Origin: Actinomycetota bacterium
Lineage (GTDB): Bacteria > Actinomycetota > Humimicrobiia > Humimicrobiales > Humimicrobiaceae
DNA length: 64,000 nt
NCBI GenBank assembly: GCA_023379515.1
Contig: JAMCQQ010000201.1
Coordinates: 3,538-67,537 of the forward strand
Reading direction: 5' to 3'
Of the stretch, positions 16,827-25,536 are shown in pieces (position 1 is the first letter of the stretch; every line of letters starts with the position of its first letter). The position numbers and the translations under genes are program-made. Under the pieces are notes generated by a model, which saw nothing but the letters and a program-made list of their open reading frames with translations, had not been told where the DNA came from and ran no database searches.

Positions 16827-17786
16827 TTACATATGGCATCTAATCAGATGTTTGTCATTAACCTCCCGCAGTTCTGGTTTTTCCATCCCGCAAATATCCT
16901 TTTTCCAAAAGCACCTATCATGAAAAGGACATAGTCTTTTATCGTAAACTTGCTTTAATTCACTGTCAATCTTCAATCTTTCGCTTTTCCTGTTTGGATT
17001 TGTTGTAGGTACCGAAGACAGCAGAACTTTTGTATATGGATGGCACGGATTATCAAACAATTCATCTGTTTGCGCCTGTTCAACTATTTGTCCAAGGTAT
17101 ATAACCGCTACCCTGTCGCTGATATTTCTAACTACTGCAAGGTCGTGGGAAATAAATATCAAGCTGAATCCATATTCTTTTTTTAACTGCTTTAAAAGCC
17201 TTATTATTTGTGCCTGGACAGATACATCCAAAGCAGACGTGGGTTCATCAGCTACAAGTATTTTAGGTTTCATTGAAAGTGCACGGGATATTCCTATTCT
17301 CTGCTGTTGCCCTCCGCTAAGTTCGGATGGCCATCTGTAGTATATGTCTTCATCTAAACCGACTTCCCCCAATAAATTCATCACTCTCTTTTTTACTTTG
17401 ACATTCGATTCTATTTTGTTAATAAGCATAGGTGTTTTCAAAAGGCTCCCGATTTTTTTCCTTGGGTTCAAGGAAGCACTTATATTTTGAAATATCATCT
17501 GTACTTCTTTTCTGTAAATTTTAAAGTCATTTCCTTTATAACTTGAAACATCTGCACCTTTGTAAAATATTTTTCCTGATGTCTGTTTTTCAAGACCGAC
17601 AATAATCTTCCCCAGCGTTGTTTTCCCGCAGCCACTTTCCCCGACTATGCCGAGAGTTTCATTATAATTCAAGCTCAAATTGATATTGTTTAAAGCTCTG
17701 AGTGCATGACCAGTGCTAAAACTTGACCTGTAAAAGTCCTTTACAATATTTTCAAGACATACTATATTATCCTGCATCTTAATCAT
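16827..17786 (-). CDS. oppF: Peptide-type ABC transporter ATP-binding protein, OppF/DppF-like
   Basis: About 319 residues. It has Walker A GESGCGKTTLGK, signature LSGGQQQRIGISRAL, Walker B ILVADEPTSALD, the H-loop FISHDL and the C-terminal oligopeptide-transporter Cys-rich segment (CPFHDRCFWKKDIC) that may bind an Fe-S cluster. I prefer the ATG at 17786, four bases after GGGAG; the frame stays open to 17810. It overlaps the end of the oppD-like gene by 8 bases. It powers uptake through the two permeases upstream. Confidence 0.92.
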   Translation of the reverse strand: MIKMQDNIVCLENIVKDFYRSSFSTGHALRALNNINLSLNYNETLGIVGESGCGKTTLGKIIVGLEKQTSGKIFYKGADVSSYKGNDFKIYRKEVQMIFQNISASLNPRKKIGSLLKTPMLINKIESNVKVKKRVMNLLGEVGLDEDIYYRWPSELSGGQQQRIGISRALSMKPKILVADEPTSALDVSVQAQIIRLLKQLKKEYGFSLIFISHDLAVVRNISDRVAVIYLGQIVEQAQTDELFDNPCHPYTKVLLSSVPTTNPNRKSERLKIDSELKQVYDKRLCPFHDRCFWKKDICGMEKPELREVNDKHLIRCHM

Positions 17787-18762
17787 AATTCTCCCTATTC
17801 TTTTTTGCACATTTGAAACACCTTACCTTATGATTAAAGCAAACATCAATTACAGGTGGCCTTTCTTTAAAACATTTATCCATTTGATACTTGCACCTTG
17901 GTGCAAATTCACACCCTGTGATTTCTTCAGTTAAAACCGGAGGTTTACCTTCAAGCGGTACAATGTCCTCATAACCTTCAATCTTCGGGACACATTTCAG
18001 TAATGCTTTGGTATAGGGATGTAAAGTATTATTGAACAATTCAGTTGTTTCTGCGTACTCAACTATTTGGCCTGCATACATGACTAATATTTTAGAGCAC
18101 GACTCAAACACTAGTCCCAGGTTATGTGTTATCAAAAGAATACTTGTCCTGAAATCCTTGTTTATCTGCTTAAGCAGATCCAGAACCTGTGCCTGAATTG
18201 TTACATCAAGAGCGGTTGTAGGTTCATCTGCGATCAACAGCCCGGGATTACAGCACAGAGCCATGGCAATCATGATTCTCTGGCACATTCCTCCGCTGAA
18301 CTGATGAGCATATTCCCTCAATCTCTGTTTGGTATCTGCAATGCCCACCTTATCAAGAAATTCTATAGCGATTCTTTCCGCTTCCCTTTTATTTACCTTT
18401 TGGTGTGTAATAATATTTTCTATCAACTGGTTCCCAATAGAAATAACAGGATTTATGGAAGTCATAGGTTTCTGGAAAATCATGTTTATTTCTTTGCCTC
18501 TTATTTTCTGCATTTTCTTTTCACTTAATTTTAACAGGTCGTACCCGTTATAAAATATTTCACCTCCGGCAATATATCCGGGAGGACTGATCAATTTTAA
18601 TATAGATAATGCTGTAACACTTTTACCTGAACCTGATTCTCCGACCAAACCTACCATTTCACCCTTTGTGATTTCGAAACTGATACCATCAACAGCCCTC
18701 AATATATTATTTTCAGTCCTAAAATAAGTTTTTAAATTATTGACTTTCAAGAGCTCATTCAT
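17779..18762 (-). CDS. oppD: Peptide-type ABC transporter ATP-binding protein, OppD/DppD-like
   Basis: About 327 residues with Walker [13 protein letters not shown], signature [15 protein letters not shown], Walker [13 protein letters not shown], and the C-terminal [15 protein letters not shown] segment of peptide importers. The start [14 protein letters not shown] matches the family; an in-frame GTG at 18780 is possible, but neither has a clear Shine-Dalgarno. It forms the heterodimeric ATPase with the OppF-like protein. Confidence 0.92.
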   Translation of the reverse strand: MNELLKVNNLKTYFRTENNILRAVDGISFEITKGEMVGLVGESGSGKSVTALSILKLISPPGYIAGGEIFYNGYDLLKLSEKKMQKIRGKEINMIFQKPMTSINPVISIGNQLIENIITHQKVNKREAERIAIEFLDKVGIADTKQRLREYAHQFSGGMCQRIMIAMALCCNPGLLIADEPTTALDVTIQAQVLDLLKQINKDFRTSILLITHNLGLVFESCSKILVMYAGQIVEYAETTELFNNTLHPYTKALLKCVPKIEGYEDIVPLEGKPPVLTEEITGCEFAPRCKYQMDKCFKERPPVIDVCFNHKVRCFKCAKKNRENYD

Positions 18763-18783
18763 ATTTATAATTACTTTCACAAT

Positions 18784-19647
18784 TTATATTTTACTAAGCT
18801 GCGGGTTGTATTTTTTGTATAACTCGTCTCCAATTATTGCAAATGAAAAACAAACTAATGCAATTAAAGTACATGGGGCTAAAAGTATATTCGGCGCGAT
18901 ATTTAAATAAGCTCTACCCTCATTTACCATGGAACCCCAATCAGAAATCGGCGGCTGTACTCCCAATCCTAAGAAACTTAATCCTGCTGTTGCCTGGATC
19001 ATTAAGGAAATATCACTGACAATAATAGTTGCCGCTGTTGCAAAAACATTCGGAAAAAGCTCGCTCAACAATATTCTCGGCTTGCCGTATCCGAGAATCC
19101 TGCATGCGTTTATAAACTCCCTTTCCTTCAGCGAGAGTGCCTCTCCCCGTACTAACCTTATGTTTCTGGGAACAGTTGCAATCATTACTGCTAAAACCGC
19201 ATTTTGAAGAGAAGGTCCTAAAACAGTTACAAGAACTAGGGCGAGAAGCATAAAAGGAAAAGCAAGCATTATATCAACTATTCTCATTATTATATTATCC
19301 AGCATGCCTCCTATATAACCAGAAATCAACCCGATAATTGCACCTATAAGCATTGCTAAAATAGATGGCACAATACCTGCGATAAGTGAGATCCTGGCAC
19401 CATAAATAAGTCTGCTTAATATATCTCTGCCCACATTGTCGGTACCCAGGATATGCCCCTGACTTCCTACAGGCAATAATCTGCTGCCGATATCCACATA
19501 ATCGGGGTCATAAGGAGCTATATATTTAGCAAATATTGCAGACAATGCAACTGCAACAACAAAAACCACACAGATAAGCAATATTTTATTTTTAAATATT
19601 TTTCTTTTCTTTTTACCGGTCATTCCCAATCCACCTTGGTCATTCAT
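18784..19647 (-). CDS. dppC: Peptide-type ABC transporter permease, DppC/OppC-like
   Basis: A 287-residue membrane protein with the family's N-terminal segment, HILGTDNVGRDILSRLIYGAR, five or more membrane helices and the EAA-type loop ACRILGYGKPRILLSELFPN. The ATG at 19647 overlaps the dppB stop. A second ATG at 19623 has AAGGTGG seven bases upstream and may be the true start. It pairs with DppB to form the channel. Confidence 0.92.
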   Translation of the reverse strand: MNDQGGLGMTGKKKRKIFKNKILLICVVFVVAVALSAIFAKYIAPYDPDYVDIGSRLLPVGSQGHILGTDNVGRDILSRLIYGARISLIAGIVPSILAMLIGAIIGLISGYIGGMLDNIIMRIVDIMLAFPFMLLALVLVTVLGPSLQNAVLAVMIATVPRNIRLVRGEALSLKEREFINACRILGYGKPRILLSELFPNVFATAATIIVSDISLMIQATAGLSFLGLGVQPPISDWGSMVNEGRAYLNIAPNILLAPCTLIALVCFSFAIIGDELYKKYNPQLSKI

Positions 19648-20608
19648 ATTTTATTCTAGGGTCAATTAACGAGTAGGAAAAATCAACAACCAAATTTATT
19701 ATCACATAAGAAACTGCAATAAATAACGCTCCTCCTTGGACCACCGGGTAATCCCTCATCAATATTGCATCAACCATCATTTTGCCCATGCCAGGTAGTG
19801 CAAAAATTGTCTCTACAATAACCGCTCCTCCCAACATACTTCCGAACATCACACCTGTATTGGTTACCACCGGTATAAGCGCATTTTTCAATACATGTCT
19901 GAACAAAACCTTCATGGGTTTTATTCCTCTTGCCCTTGCCGCTATTATATATTCCTCCCTTATCACCTCAAGTACCGATGAACGCACCAATCTTGCAGTT
20001 GCTGCCGACGATGCACCTGCCAATGTCAATGAGGGTAATATCATATGCTTGATTATATCAAAGTAATTGATACCACCATTTACCGACTCAAAACCTACAG
20101 GCGGTAGTATATTTAATTTAATGGAAAAAACAAACATAAGAAACAGACCCAGTGCAAAATCCGGTATCGACAATACAGCTATCGGAATAGCCGACAAAAT
20201 TTTATCAACAACCTTATATTTCCCGCTGCTTGATATGACAGCAGCAATAATTCCTATTAAAAGCCCGACTATAATGACAATCAACGATGCTCCTATAGTT
20301 AATGTCAAAGTAACCGGAAATTTGTTTAATATTATCTTAGTAACCTTGTCTCTGAGAAAAATAGAATCCCCCATATCCCCTGTAACCATTTTTTTCATCC
20401 ACATTGCATATTGAACTACAATAGGTTTGTCCAGACCATATTCCGCATTGAATCTAGCTACAAATCCGGGATCGGATGACTGCGTACTGCTTAACATTAG
20501 TGAAGCGGGATCTCCGGGAATCATTCTAATCAGAAAAAACACAACTATTGATATGCCCAACAGCACAGGTATTATTGAGATTAATCTCTTTATAATATAT
20601 TTTTTCAT
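19640..20608 (-). CDS. dppB: Peptide-type ABC transporter permease, DppB/OppB-like
   Basis: A 322-residue membrane protein starting MKKYIIKRLISIIPVLLGIS with IRMIPGDPAS, the cytoplasmic loop YIIAARARGIKPMKVLFRHV and a C-terminal DFSYSLIDPRIKYE, all standard for this permease family. It follows the solute-binding protein gene across a stem-loop (20625-20664) and overlaps the DppC gene by 8 bases. Confidence 0.93.
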   Translation of the reverse strand: MKKYIIKRLISIIPVLLGISIVVFFLIRMIPGDPASLMLSSTQSSDPGFVARFNAEYGLDKPIVVQYAMWMKKMVTGDMGDSIFLRDKVTKIILNKFPVTLTLTIGASLIVIIVGLLIGIIAAVISSSGKYKVVDKILSAIPIAVLSIPDFALGLFLMFVFSIKLNILPPVGFESVNGGINYFDIIKHMILPSLTLAGASSAATARLVRSSVLEVIREEYIIAARARGIKPMKVLFRHVLKNALIPVVTNTGVMFGSMLGGAVIVETIFALPGMGKMMVDAILMRDYPVVQGGALFIAVSYVIINLVVDFSYSLIDPRIKYE

Positions 20609-20624
20609 CTTTGGCCCTATCTAA

Positions 20625-20664
20625 AATGGGTGGGAAGAAAATAATAAATTACCTCCCACCCATT
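20625..20664 (-). promoter_or_regulatory. Intercistronic stem-loop between binding-protein and permease genes
   Basis: Perfect 11-bp arms AATGGGTGGGA and TCCCACCCATT enclose an 18-base AT-rich loop, directly after the binding-protein stop on the transcribed strand. Only a weak T run follows. Such hairpins commonly act as partial terminators or protect the upstream mRNA, giving more binding protein than permease; that role is inferred. Confidence 0.65.
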
Positions 20665-20690
20665 ATAGGTCTATTCTCTTTAAATAATAC

Positions 20691-22334
20691 TTATTTGAAA
20701 TATGCCTTTGTCAGGTCAGATATCCAGTTAGGCCTGATATATAATCCTTGTACATCGTCACGAGCTGCTACAACAAACATGTTTCTGACGCTAAATATCC
20801 ATGGAGGATCGTCAGCTACAATTACCTGAAGTTGTTTAAGCAGTTTCTCACGTTCAATTTTATCCATCATAGTTTTGGCTTGATCCATGATCTTATCCGC
20901 TTCCGCATTATCATACTGCGATATGTTCCATCCATCAGGTGATTTGTCTTTTGAATACCATCTTTGGAAATAAGCACCCAAGTCCGGATACGGAGTGGCC
21001 CATCCTGATAAGCATAAGTCGAAAGTATCTTTGTTAAACACACCAACCTTTGGATCATAGAAAGAAGCTGAATCAATTACCTTAATCTCCAGGTCTACTC
21101 CAACATCCTTTAAATTCTGTTGTAATAAGAGATACCATGATTTATATGAGTCATCGGGATTGGTGACCAAAGTGAGCTTAAGACCTTTTTCATATCCTGC
21201 TTCTTTCAATAATTGTTTTGCTTTTTCAGGGTTGTAATCATATCTCTGTACATCCGGATTAAAAGCGGCAGCACCTTCAACCCATGGGTAGTATTGAGCA
21301 ACAAGCCTTCCCTGGTTGACTTCCTCGAGCTTTTTCTTATCATAAGCGTAATTCAAAGCCTGCCTAACTCTTTTATCTTTCAAAGCTCCTTTTGAGCAGT
21401 TCAATACCCAGAATTCATTAACCATTGTGGGAAATTTGTATACTTTTATCCCCGGAGTTTTTTCAAGGGTGGCAATTTGATCCGCAGGAACCCGTGTAAT
21501 TACATCCACATTACCTGATAACAAATCCGCAATCTTTGATTGGTTATCCGGGTTAATCTTGAATATTATATTTTTAATTGCCGGTTTATTTCCCCAATAA
21601 TCCTCATTTCTTACAAGCACAGCTTTTACTCCCTGTTGATATTCAACAAATTTGTACGGACCGGTGCCTATCGGGTTCATAGTATAGTCTTTGCCATATT
21701 TTTGTACACCGGCAGGACTTTGGATATAACAAGGGTAAAGGCTCATTTTCCACAAAAGTACGGGGTCTGGAGTATCAGTTGAAACCTTGACTGTAAAATC
21801 ATCAATTTTTTCCATTTTAAATCCTGCTATATATGATGTATAGGGAAATTTTCCCTGTTTGTTATATTCATTATTCGTGTCCGTTACCCTGTTGAAATTG
21901 AATATAACAGCATCTGCATTCAATTCGGTTCCATCTTGAAACTTTACGCCCTTCCTGATTTTGAATGTGACGGATTTCCCATCGCTTGCCACATCATACG
22001 ATTCTGCAAGTAATGGGTATGCCTCATTTTTTTCCCAGTCAATTCCGACCAGCGTTTCACTAATTAATGTAGAAGCCTTCAAACCGGTAGTTTCAATTGT
22101 TTGAGTAGCATCCAGGCCACCAAGTATATCCCTGTCGAGATTAAATACCAGCGTATCCTTTTTTACTGCAGAAGTAGTGCTTGTAGTCTCTCCAGTAGTT
22201 GTTTCTGCTGCTGCAGTTGTTTCTGCTGCTGCCGTGGTTGTTGTTGCTGTTGTTTTGCAGCCAGCTAATAGTAGGCTAAACACCATAATAAGTGCCAGTA
22301 CCATAGCTACAATTAAAATCCATTTTCTTTTCAT
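20691..22334 (-). CDS. Peptide-type solute-binding lipoprotein (SBP family 5)
   Basis: About 547 residues. A signal peptide ends in the lipobox LLLAGC, followed by a low-complexity Thr/Ala/Glu linker of about 30 residues. The mature domain has family-5 motifs: VTFKIRKGVKFQDGTELNADAV, GTGPYKFVEYQQG, VRQALNYAYDKK and FDLCLSGWATPYPD. It captures the substrate outside the membrane and delivers it to DppBC. I start at MKRKWILI (AAGG 5 bases upstream and AGGAGG further up); the frame is open to 22367. Substrates of the family include peptides, nickel and glycosides, so the ligand is not fixed by homology. Confidence 0.92.
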   Translation of the reverse strand: MKRKWILIVAMVLALIMVFSLLLAGCKTTATTTTAAAETTAAAETTTGETTSTTSAVKKDTLVFNLDRDILGGLDATQTIETTGLKASTLISETLVGIDWEKNEAYPLLAESYDVASDGKSVTFKIRKGVKFQDGTELNADAVIFNFNRVTDTNNEYNKQGKFPYTSYIAGFKMEKIDDFTVKVSTDTPDPVLLWKMSLYPCYIQSPAGVQKYGKDYTMNPIGTGPYKFVEYQQGVKAVLVRNEDYWGNKPAIKNIIFKINPDNQSKIADLLSGNVDVITRVPADQIATLEKTPGIKVYKFPTMVNEFWVLNCSKGALKDKRVRQALNYAYDKKKLEEVNQGRLVAQYYPWVEGAAAFNPDVQRYDYNPEKAKQLLKEAGYEKGLKLTLVTNPDDSYKSWYLLLQQNLKDVGVDLEIKVIDSASFYDPKVGVFNKDTFDLCLSGWATPYPDLGAYFQRWYSKDKSPDGWNISQYDNAEADKIMDQAKTMMDKIEREKLLKQLQVIVADDPPWIFSVRNMFVVAARDDVQGLYIRPNWISDLTKAYFK

Positions 22335-22479
22335 CTTTACCTTTTTGTCCTCCTTTATTGATTGCAATTTACTACTGCTTTACTTCTTTGTAAAAACAAT
22401 ACAATTTTAAAATCTTTTATTTTTTTTGCTCTTACCCCCCCTTCATAATATATAATTTGAAGCAAGCTCCTGCCGCAAA

Positions 22480-23166
22480 TTATTTTTTTAATAAATCGAA
22501 ATTGCTAATTCTTTTTAACACCCCTTCCTTCGCAAGATTAATGTAATATTCACTAATCGATGTTATATGCTCGACATCTTTTTTCTTCAAAGCTTCGTAA
22601 ATAGCGATATGACCATTAAGTGAACGTTCTGCTTCTTCTACATTCCAAATAACCATTCGGCGATATCTGTCTATCTGCTCTTTAAGACCACTCAACATAT
22701 TTACAATGCAGTTATTACGGCTTGAACGTGCAAGAATATCATGAAATTCCCCATTCAACTCAACGACTTTTTTATAATCTTTCTTCTCGTTTGCATTTTG
22801 AGTAGCTTTTATATTGCTCCAGAGTTTTTCCATTTCCTCCTTGGTAATGTTTTTGCATGCGAGACGTGCACCATAGCATTCTAAAGCTATTCGTACCCCA
22901 AAAAGATCATCCAGCTCTTTTATTGACAGTGTGCTTACCACAAGTTTTTTATTGAGATCATGACAAACCATACCCTCTGATTTAAGTTTATTTAATGCAT
23001 CTCTTAGTGGAGTCCTGCTTATTTGCATGCTTGAAGCCAAATTTTCTTCAATTATTCGTTCTCCTGGTTTTAAATTACCTGAAAGAATGGATTCTTTAAG
23101 AACCTTATAAACCTCTTCATTTAAATAATTACGCTCGACCTTTGAAATTTGACTATTTGACTTCAT
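22480..23166 (-). CDS. GntR-family (FadR/FCD subfamily) transcriptional regulator
   Basis: A 228-residue protein with an N-terminal winged helix (LNEEVYKVLKESILSGNLKPGE, ISRTPLRDALNKL) and a C-terminal all-helical FCD ligand domain with the metal-ligand pattern NGEFHDILARSS and NGHIAIYEALKKKD. It lies first in the cluster and probably represses it until the imported compound or a breakdown product binds. AGGAGG precedes the ATG, and a long palindrome lies 15 bases upstream. Confidence 0.9.
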   Translation of the reverse strand: MKSNSQISKVERNYLNEEVYKVLKESILSGNLKPGERIIEENLASSMQISRTPLRDALNKLKSEGMVCHDLNKKLVVSTLSIKELDDLFGVRIALECYGARLACKNITKEEMEKLWSNIKATQNANEKKDYKKVVELNGEFHDILARSSRNNCIVNMLSGLKEQIDRYRRMVIWNVEEAERSLNGHIAIYEALKKKDVEHITSISEYYINLAKEGVLKRISNFDLLKK

Positions 23167-23180
23167 AAAACCTCCTAATG

Positions 23181-23213
23181 TTTGTGTACCAAATACGGTA
23201 TTCCGTATACAAA
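23181..23213. promoter_or_regulatory. Palindromic operator candidate for the GntR-family regulator
   Basis: A 33-bp near-palindrome with outer arms TTTGTGTAC and GTATACAAA and inner arms ATACGG/CCGTAT lies between the gntR ribosome site and its upstream AT-rich region. FCD-type GntR proteins bind sites with T-G-T ... A-C-A arms, so this is the obvious autoregulatory and cluster operator. Confidence 0.65.
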
Positions 23214-23528
23214 TATATATATTATATTATCTTAATTTTTTTTTCAAATTATTTTTTTATTTTTTAAAATTGGACTCTAAAAATTGAAACAAGCAATAAA
23301 ATATTGTTGAAAAATAATTATTTGACAAAAAGATATGGATTTTATTGATAAAATTTATAAAGAATTTGCAGTCAAAATAAAGATTTTAAAATTTTAATAA
23401 TTGGTAAATCATGATGGAGTATAATCTGATTGCCACAAATTATTAAAAACTGTCCTTATTTTTTAATAATCTTTTTAAATCCATTAAGGATCGCCTGTTT
23501 TTTATTGTGACTTAATTTCAAATTTATT
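23214..23528. other. AT-rich intergenic region without a supported gene
   Basis: About 315 bases upstream of gntR with no credible reading frame. It contains TTGACA near 23322 with A/T-rich hexamers downstream, which could be a plus-strand promoter, but nothing on the plus strand follows that it would serve. It ends where the tRNA-linked repeats begin. Confidence 0.4.
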
Positions 23529-23694
23529 GGTGCGCCTGGAGGGAGTCGGTCTTTCGTCTCACTATCGTTCGCTGCAGAGCCGCGGACTCCTTCGGCTGTC
23601 GCCTTCAGTCCGTCCTTTCGACTCTCTTGGTCTCAACATGCCACCGGCATCTTGAAACTCATCATTATAGTTTTACTTTAAAATTTGCAGTTAT
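23529..23694 (-). repeat. tRNA-end-linked repeat at tRNA-Arg, distal unit
   Basis: A 166-bp unit. It begins (plus strand) with a 21-nt copy of a tRNA-Arg 3' end differing by one base from the adjacent tRNA (discriminator A instead of G). It continues with the core GTCTTTCGTCTCACTATCG, GCTGCAGAG, CTTCGGCTGTCGCC and CAGTCCGTCCTTT. Then come the inverted T-arm copy CGACTCTC, the hairpin around ATGCCACCGGCAT and a spacer ending TTTGCAGTTAT. It is nearly identical to the next unit. Confidence 0.88.
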
Positions 23695-23861
23695 TGGCGC
23701 GCCTAGAGGGAGTCGGTCTTTCGTCTCACTATCGTTCGCTGCAGAGCCGCGGACTCCTTCGGCTGTCGCCTTCAGTCCGTCCTTTCGACTCTCTTGGTCT
23801 CAACATGCCACCGGCATCTTGAAACTCATCATTATAGTTTTACTTTAAAATTTGCAGTTAT
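23695..23861 (-). repeat. tRNA-end-linked repeat at tRNA-Arg, proximal unit
   Basis: A 167-bp tandem duplicate of the preceding unit, directly downstream of tRNA-Arg on the tRNA strand. Its 21-nt tRNA-end copy matches the tRNA in discriminator (G) but has one change in the acceptor strand (CCTAGA instead of CCTGGA). The CGACTCTC inverted arm and hairpin are the same. The array plus tRNA reads as three tRNA 3' ends spaced 166 and 167 bases apart. Confidence 0.9.
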
Positions 23862-23938
23862 TGGCGCGCCTGGAGGGAGTCGAACCCCCAACCTGCGGAT
23901 TCGTAGTCCGATGCTCTATCCAATTAAGCTACAGGCGC
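23862..23938 (-). tRNA. tRNA-Arg (anticodon ACG)
   Basis: A 77-nt class I tRNA: acceptor GCGCCTG pairing with CAGGCGC, discriminator G and encoded CCA, D-arm with AGCTTAATTGGATAGAGC, anticodon loop CTACGAA (ACG; A34 normally edited to inosine by TadA) and T loop TTCGACT. Two repeat units follow immediately on its strand. Confidence 0.96.
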
Positions 23939-24007
23939 ATATAAGATCAGGGTGCATATTGCTGTTTCTTTACTTACCTTTATGTAAAATCCTTTTGTAT
24001 AAAAGAC

Positions 24008-24097
24008 TGGCGGAGAGGGTGAGATTCGAACTCACGGAGGACATAAATCCTCAACGGTTTTCAAGACCGCCGCATTCAACCGCTCTGCCACCTCTCC
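24008..24097 (-). tRNA. tRNA-Ser (anticodon UGA)
   Basis: A 90-nt class II tRNA: acceptor GGAGAGG pairing with CCTCTCC, discriminator G, encoded CCA, anticodon loop CTTGAAA (UGA, reading UCA and related codons), a long variable arm and T loop TTCGAAT. It lies 139 bases downstream of serS, whose product charges it. It has no tRNA-linked repeat behind it, in contrast to tRNA-Ser(GCU). Confidence 0.96.
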
Positions 24098-24236
24098 ATC
24101 TCATAATTGGCTGATTTATTATAACATAAAAAATTTTCTAAAATAAAATATTTTATCAGTTTAGTTAACCAGGAAAATGATTTTAAAAATAGTAAAATAA
24201 TCTGTAGATTTGGATTTGGATTTGGAGCAATTATTA

Positions 24237-25502
24237 TTATTTCTTCATTATGTATTCAATGCCATTCATGTAAGGAACTAAAACATCAGGAACCTTTATA
24301 TTTCCATTCCTGTCCTGATAATTTTCATAAATCGCAATAAGCGTTCTGCCTATGGCACATGCTGTGCTGTTCATTGTATGAACAAGACCCTTTTTCCCAT
24401 CATCATCCTTATACTTTATATTTAATCTTCTTGACTGAAAATTTGTATCATTGCTGCATGATGCAAGTTCTCTGTATGTATCCTGTCCGGGCAGCCATGC
24501 TTCCAGATCATATTTTTTTGCATTCGGGATTCCGATATCACCGGTACACATATTCATTATGCGGTAATGAAACTTCAACCCCCTGAATATTTCTTCGAGT
24601 GTCGTTCTCAAAAATTCATAATCCCTCCAGGAATTTTCAGGATGAGAAAAAATAAACATCTCGATCTTGTCAAACTGGTGCACTCTGAACATTCCCCCCA
24701 AATCTTTTCCATAGCTTCCTGCTTCCCGCCTGAAACATGTTGAAAATCCACAGTATTTTAAAGGCAGGTCTTTAATATCAAGAACATCATCCGTATGATA
24801 ACTGCACAACGGAACCTCGGCAGTTCCAATCAGATATAAATCATCAAGTTCTGTTTTATAGTACTGGGTTTTTTCTGCAGGCAAAAAACCTGTTCCAAAC
24901 ATTGCTTTTTCCTTTACAAGAACAGGAGGAATGACAGGAATAAATCCCTTTGAATAAAGTATATTCAATACATACTGCACTAATGCAAATTCCAGAAATA
25001 CTGCCTCATTTTTTAAATATACAAATCTTGAACCTGAAACCTTTGCCCCTTTTTCATCATCAAGTATATCCAGATTTCTTCCAAGATTTACATGATTTTC
25101 AGGGATAAAATCAAATGCAGGTTTTTCCCCCCAGAAAAACACAGGAATATTGTCATTTTCATCCTTTCCAACAGGAGTTGACTCATGAGATATATTAGGA
25201 TAAAGAGCCATCCTTGCTATGAATTCTTCATTTAATTTTTCAAGCTGGGGTTCAAGAATTTCAAGTTCTTCATTAATTTTCTTCATTTCAGATATAATCT
25301 GTAATTTCTCTTCGCCTGAAAGCTTTGGCATTTTTTTTGAATTTTCATTTTTTTTAGCTCTTAATTCATCAACTCTTAAAATTGCTTTTCTTCTTTCCCT
25401 GTCCAGACTTATATCAGAAGAAATATTAATTTTCATATTTCTTTTTTTAATTTCAGTTTCAAATATTTCCGGATTTTTTCTGAAAAGTTCCTGGTCTATC
25501 AA
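24237..25502 (-). CDS. serS: Serine--tRNA ligase
   Basis: About 421 residues: an N-terminal coiled-coil arm (residues about 25-105, rich in Lys/Glu) followed by a class II catalytic domain. Motif 2 is FRREAGSYGKDLGGMFRVHQFDKIEMF, with TAEVPL for Ser binding and TMNSTACAIGRTLIAIYEN as motif 3. I choose the TTG at 25502 because AGGAG lies seven bases before it and the product then begins with I-D-Q-E-L-F, as usual for the family. An ATG at 25535, right after the pheA stop, would add 11 residues. Confidence 0.95.
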   Translation of the reverse strand: MIDQELFRKNPEIFETEIKKRNMKINISSDISLDRERRKAILRVDELRAKKNENSKKMPKLSGEEKLQIISEMKKINEELEILEPQLEKLNEEFIARMALYPNISHESTPVGKDENDNIPVFFWGEKPAFDFIPENHVNLGRNLDILDDEKGAKVSGSRFVYLKNEAVFLEFALVQYVLNILYSKGFIPVIPPVLVKEKAMFGTGFLPAEKTQYYKTELDDLYLIGTAEVPLCSYHTDDVLDIKDLPLKYCGFSTCFRREAGSYGKDLGGMFRVHQFDKIEMFIFSHPENSWRDYEFLRTTLEEIFRGLKFHYRIMNMCTGDIGIPNAKKYDLEAWLPGQDTYRELASCSNDTNFQSRRLNIKYKDDDGKKGLVHTMNSTACAIGRTLIAIYENYQDRNGNIKVPDVLVPYMNGIEYIMKK

Positions 25503-25536
25503 TTCAAATCTCCTAAAAGCTAAATTTTTAAACAAA

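Noticed and set aside
23529..23861. CRISPR array
   Set aside because: Only two 166/167-bp near-identical units without short repeat/unique spacer structure, no cas genes nearby; each unit carries a tRNA end.
23627..24114. Two similar plus-strand ORFs over the tRNA-Arg/tRNA-Ser region
   Set aside because: They are translations of the 167-bp repeat units and of antisense tRNA; no ribosome site or codon bias.
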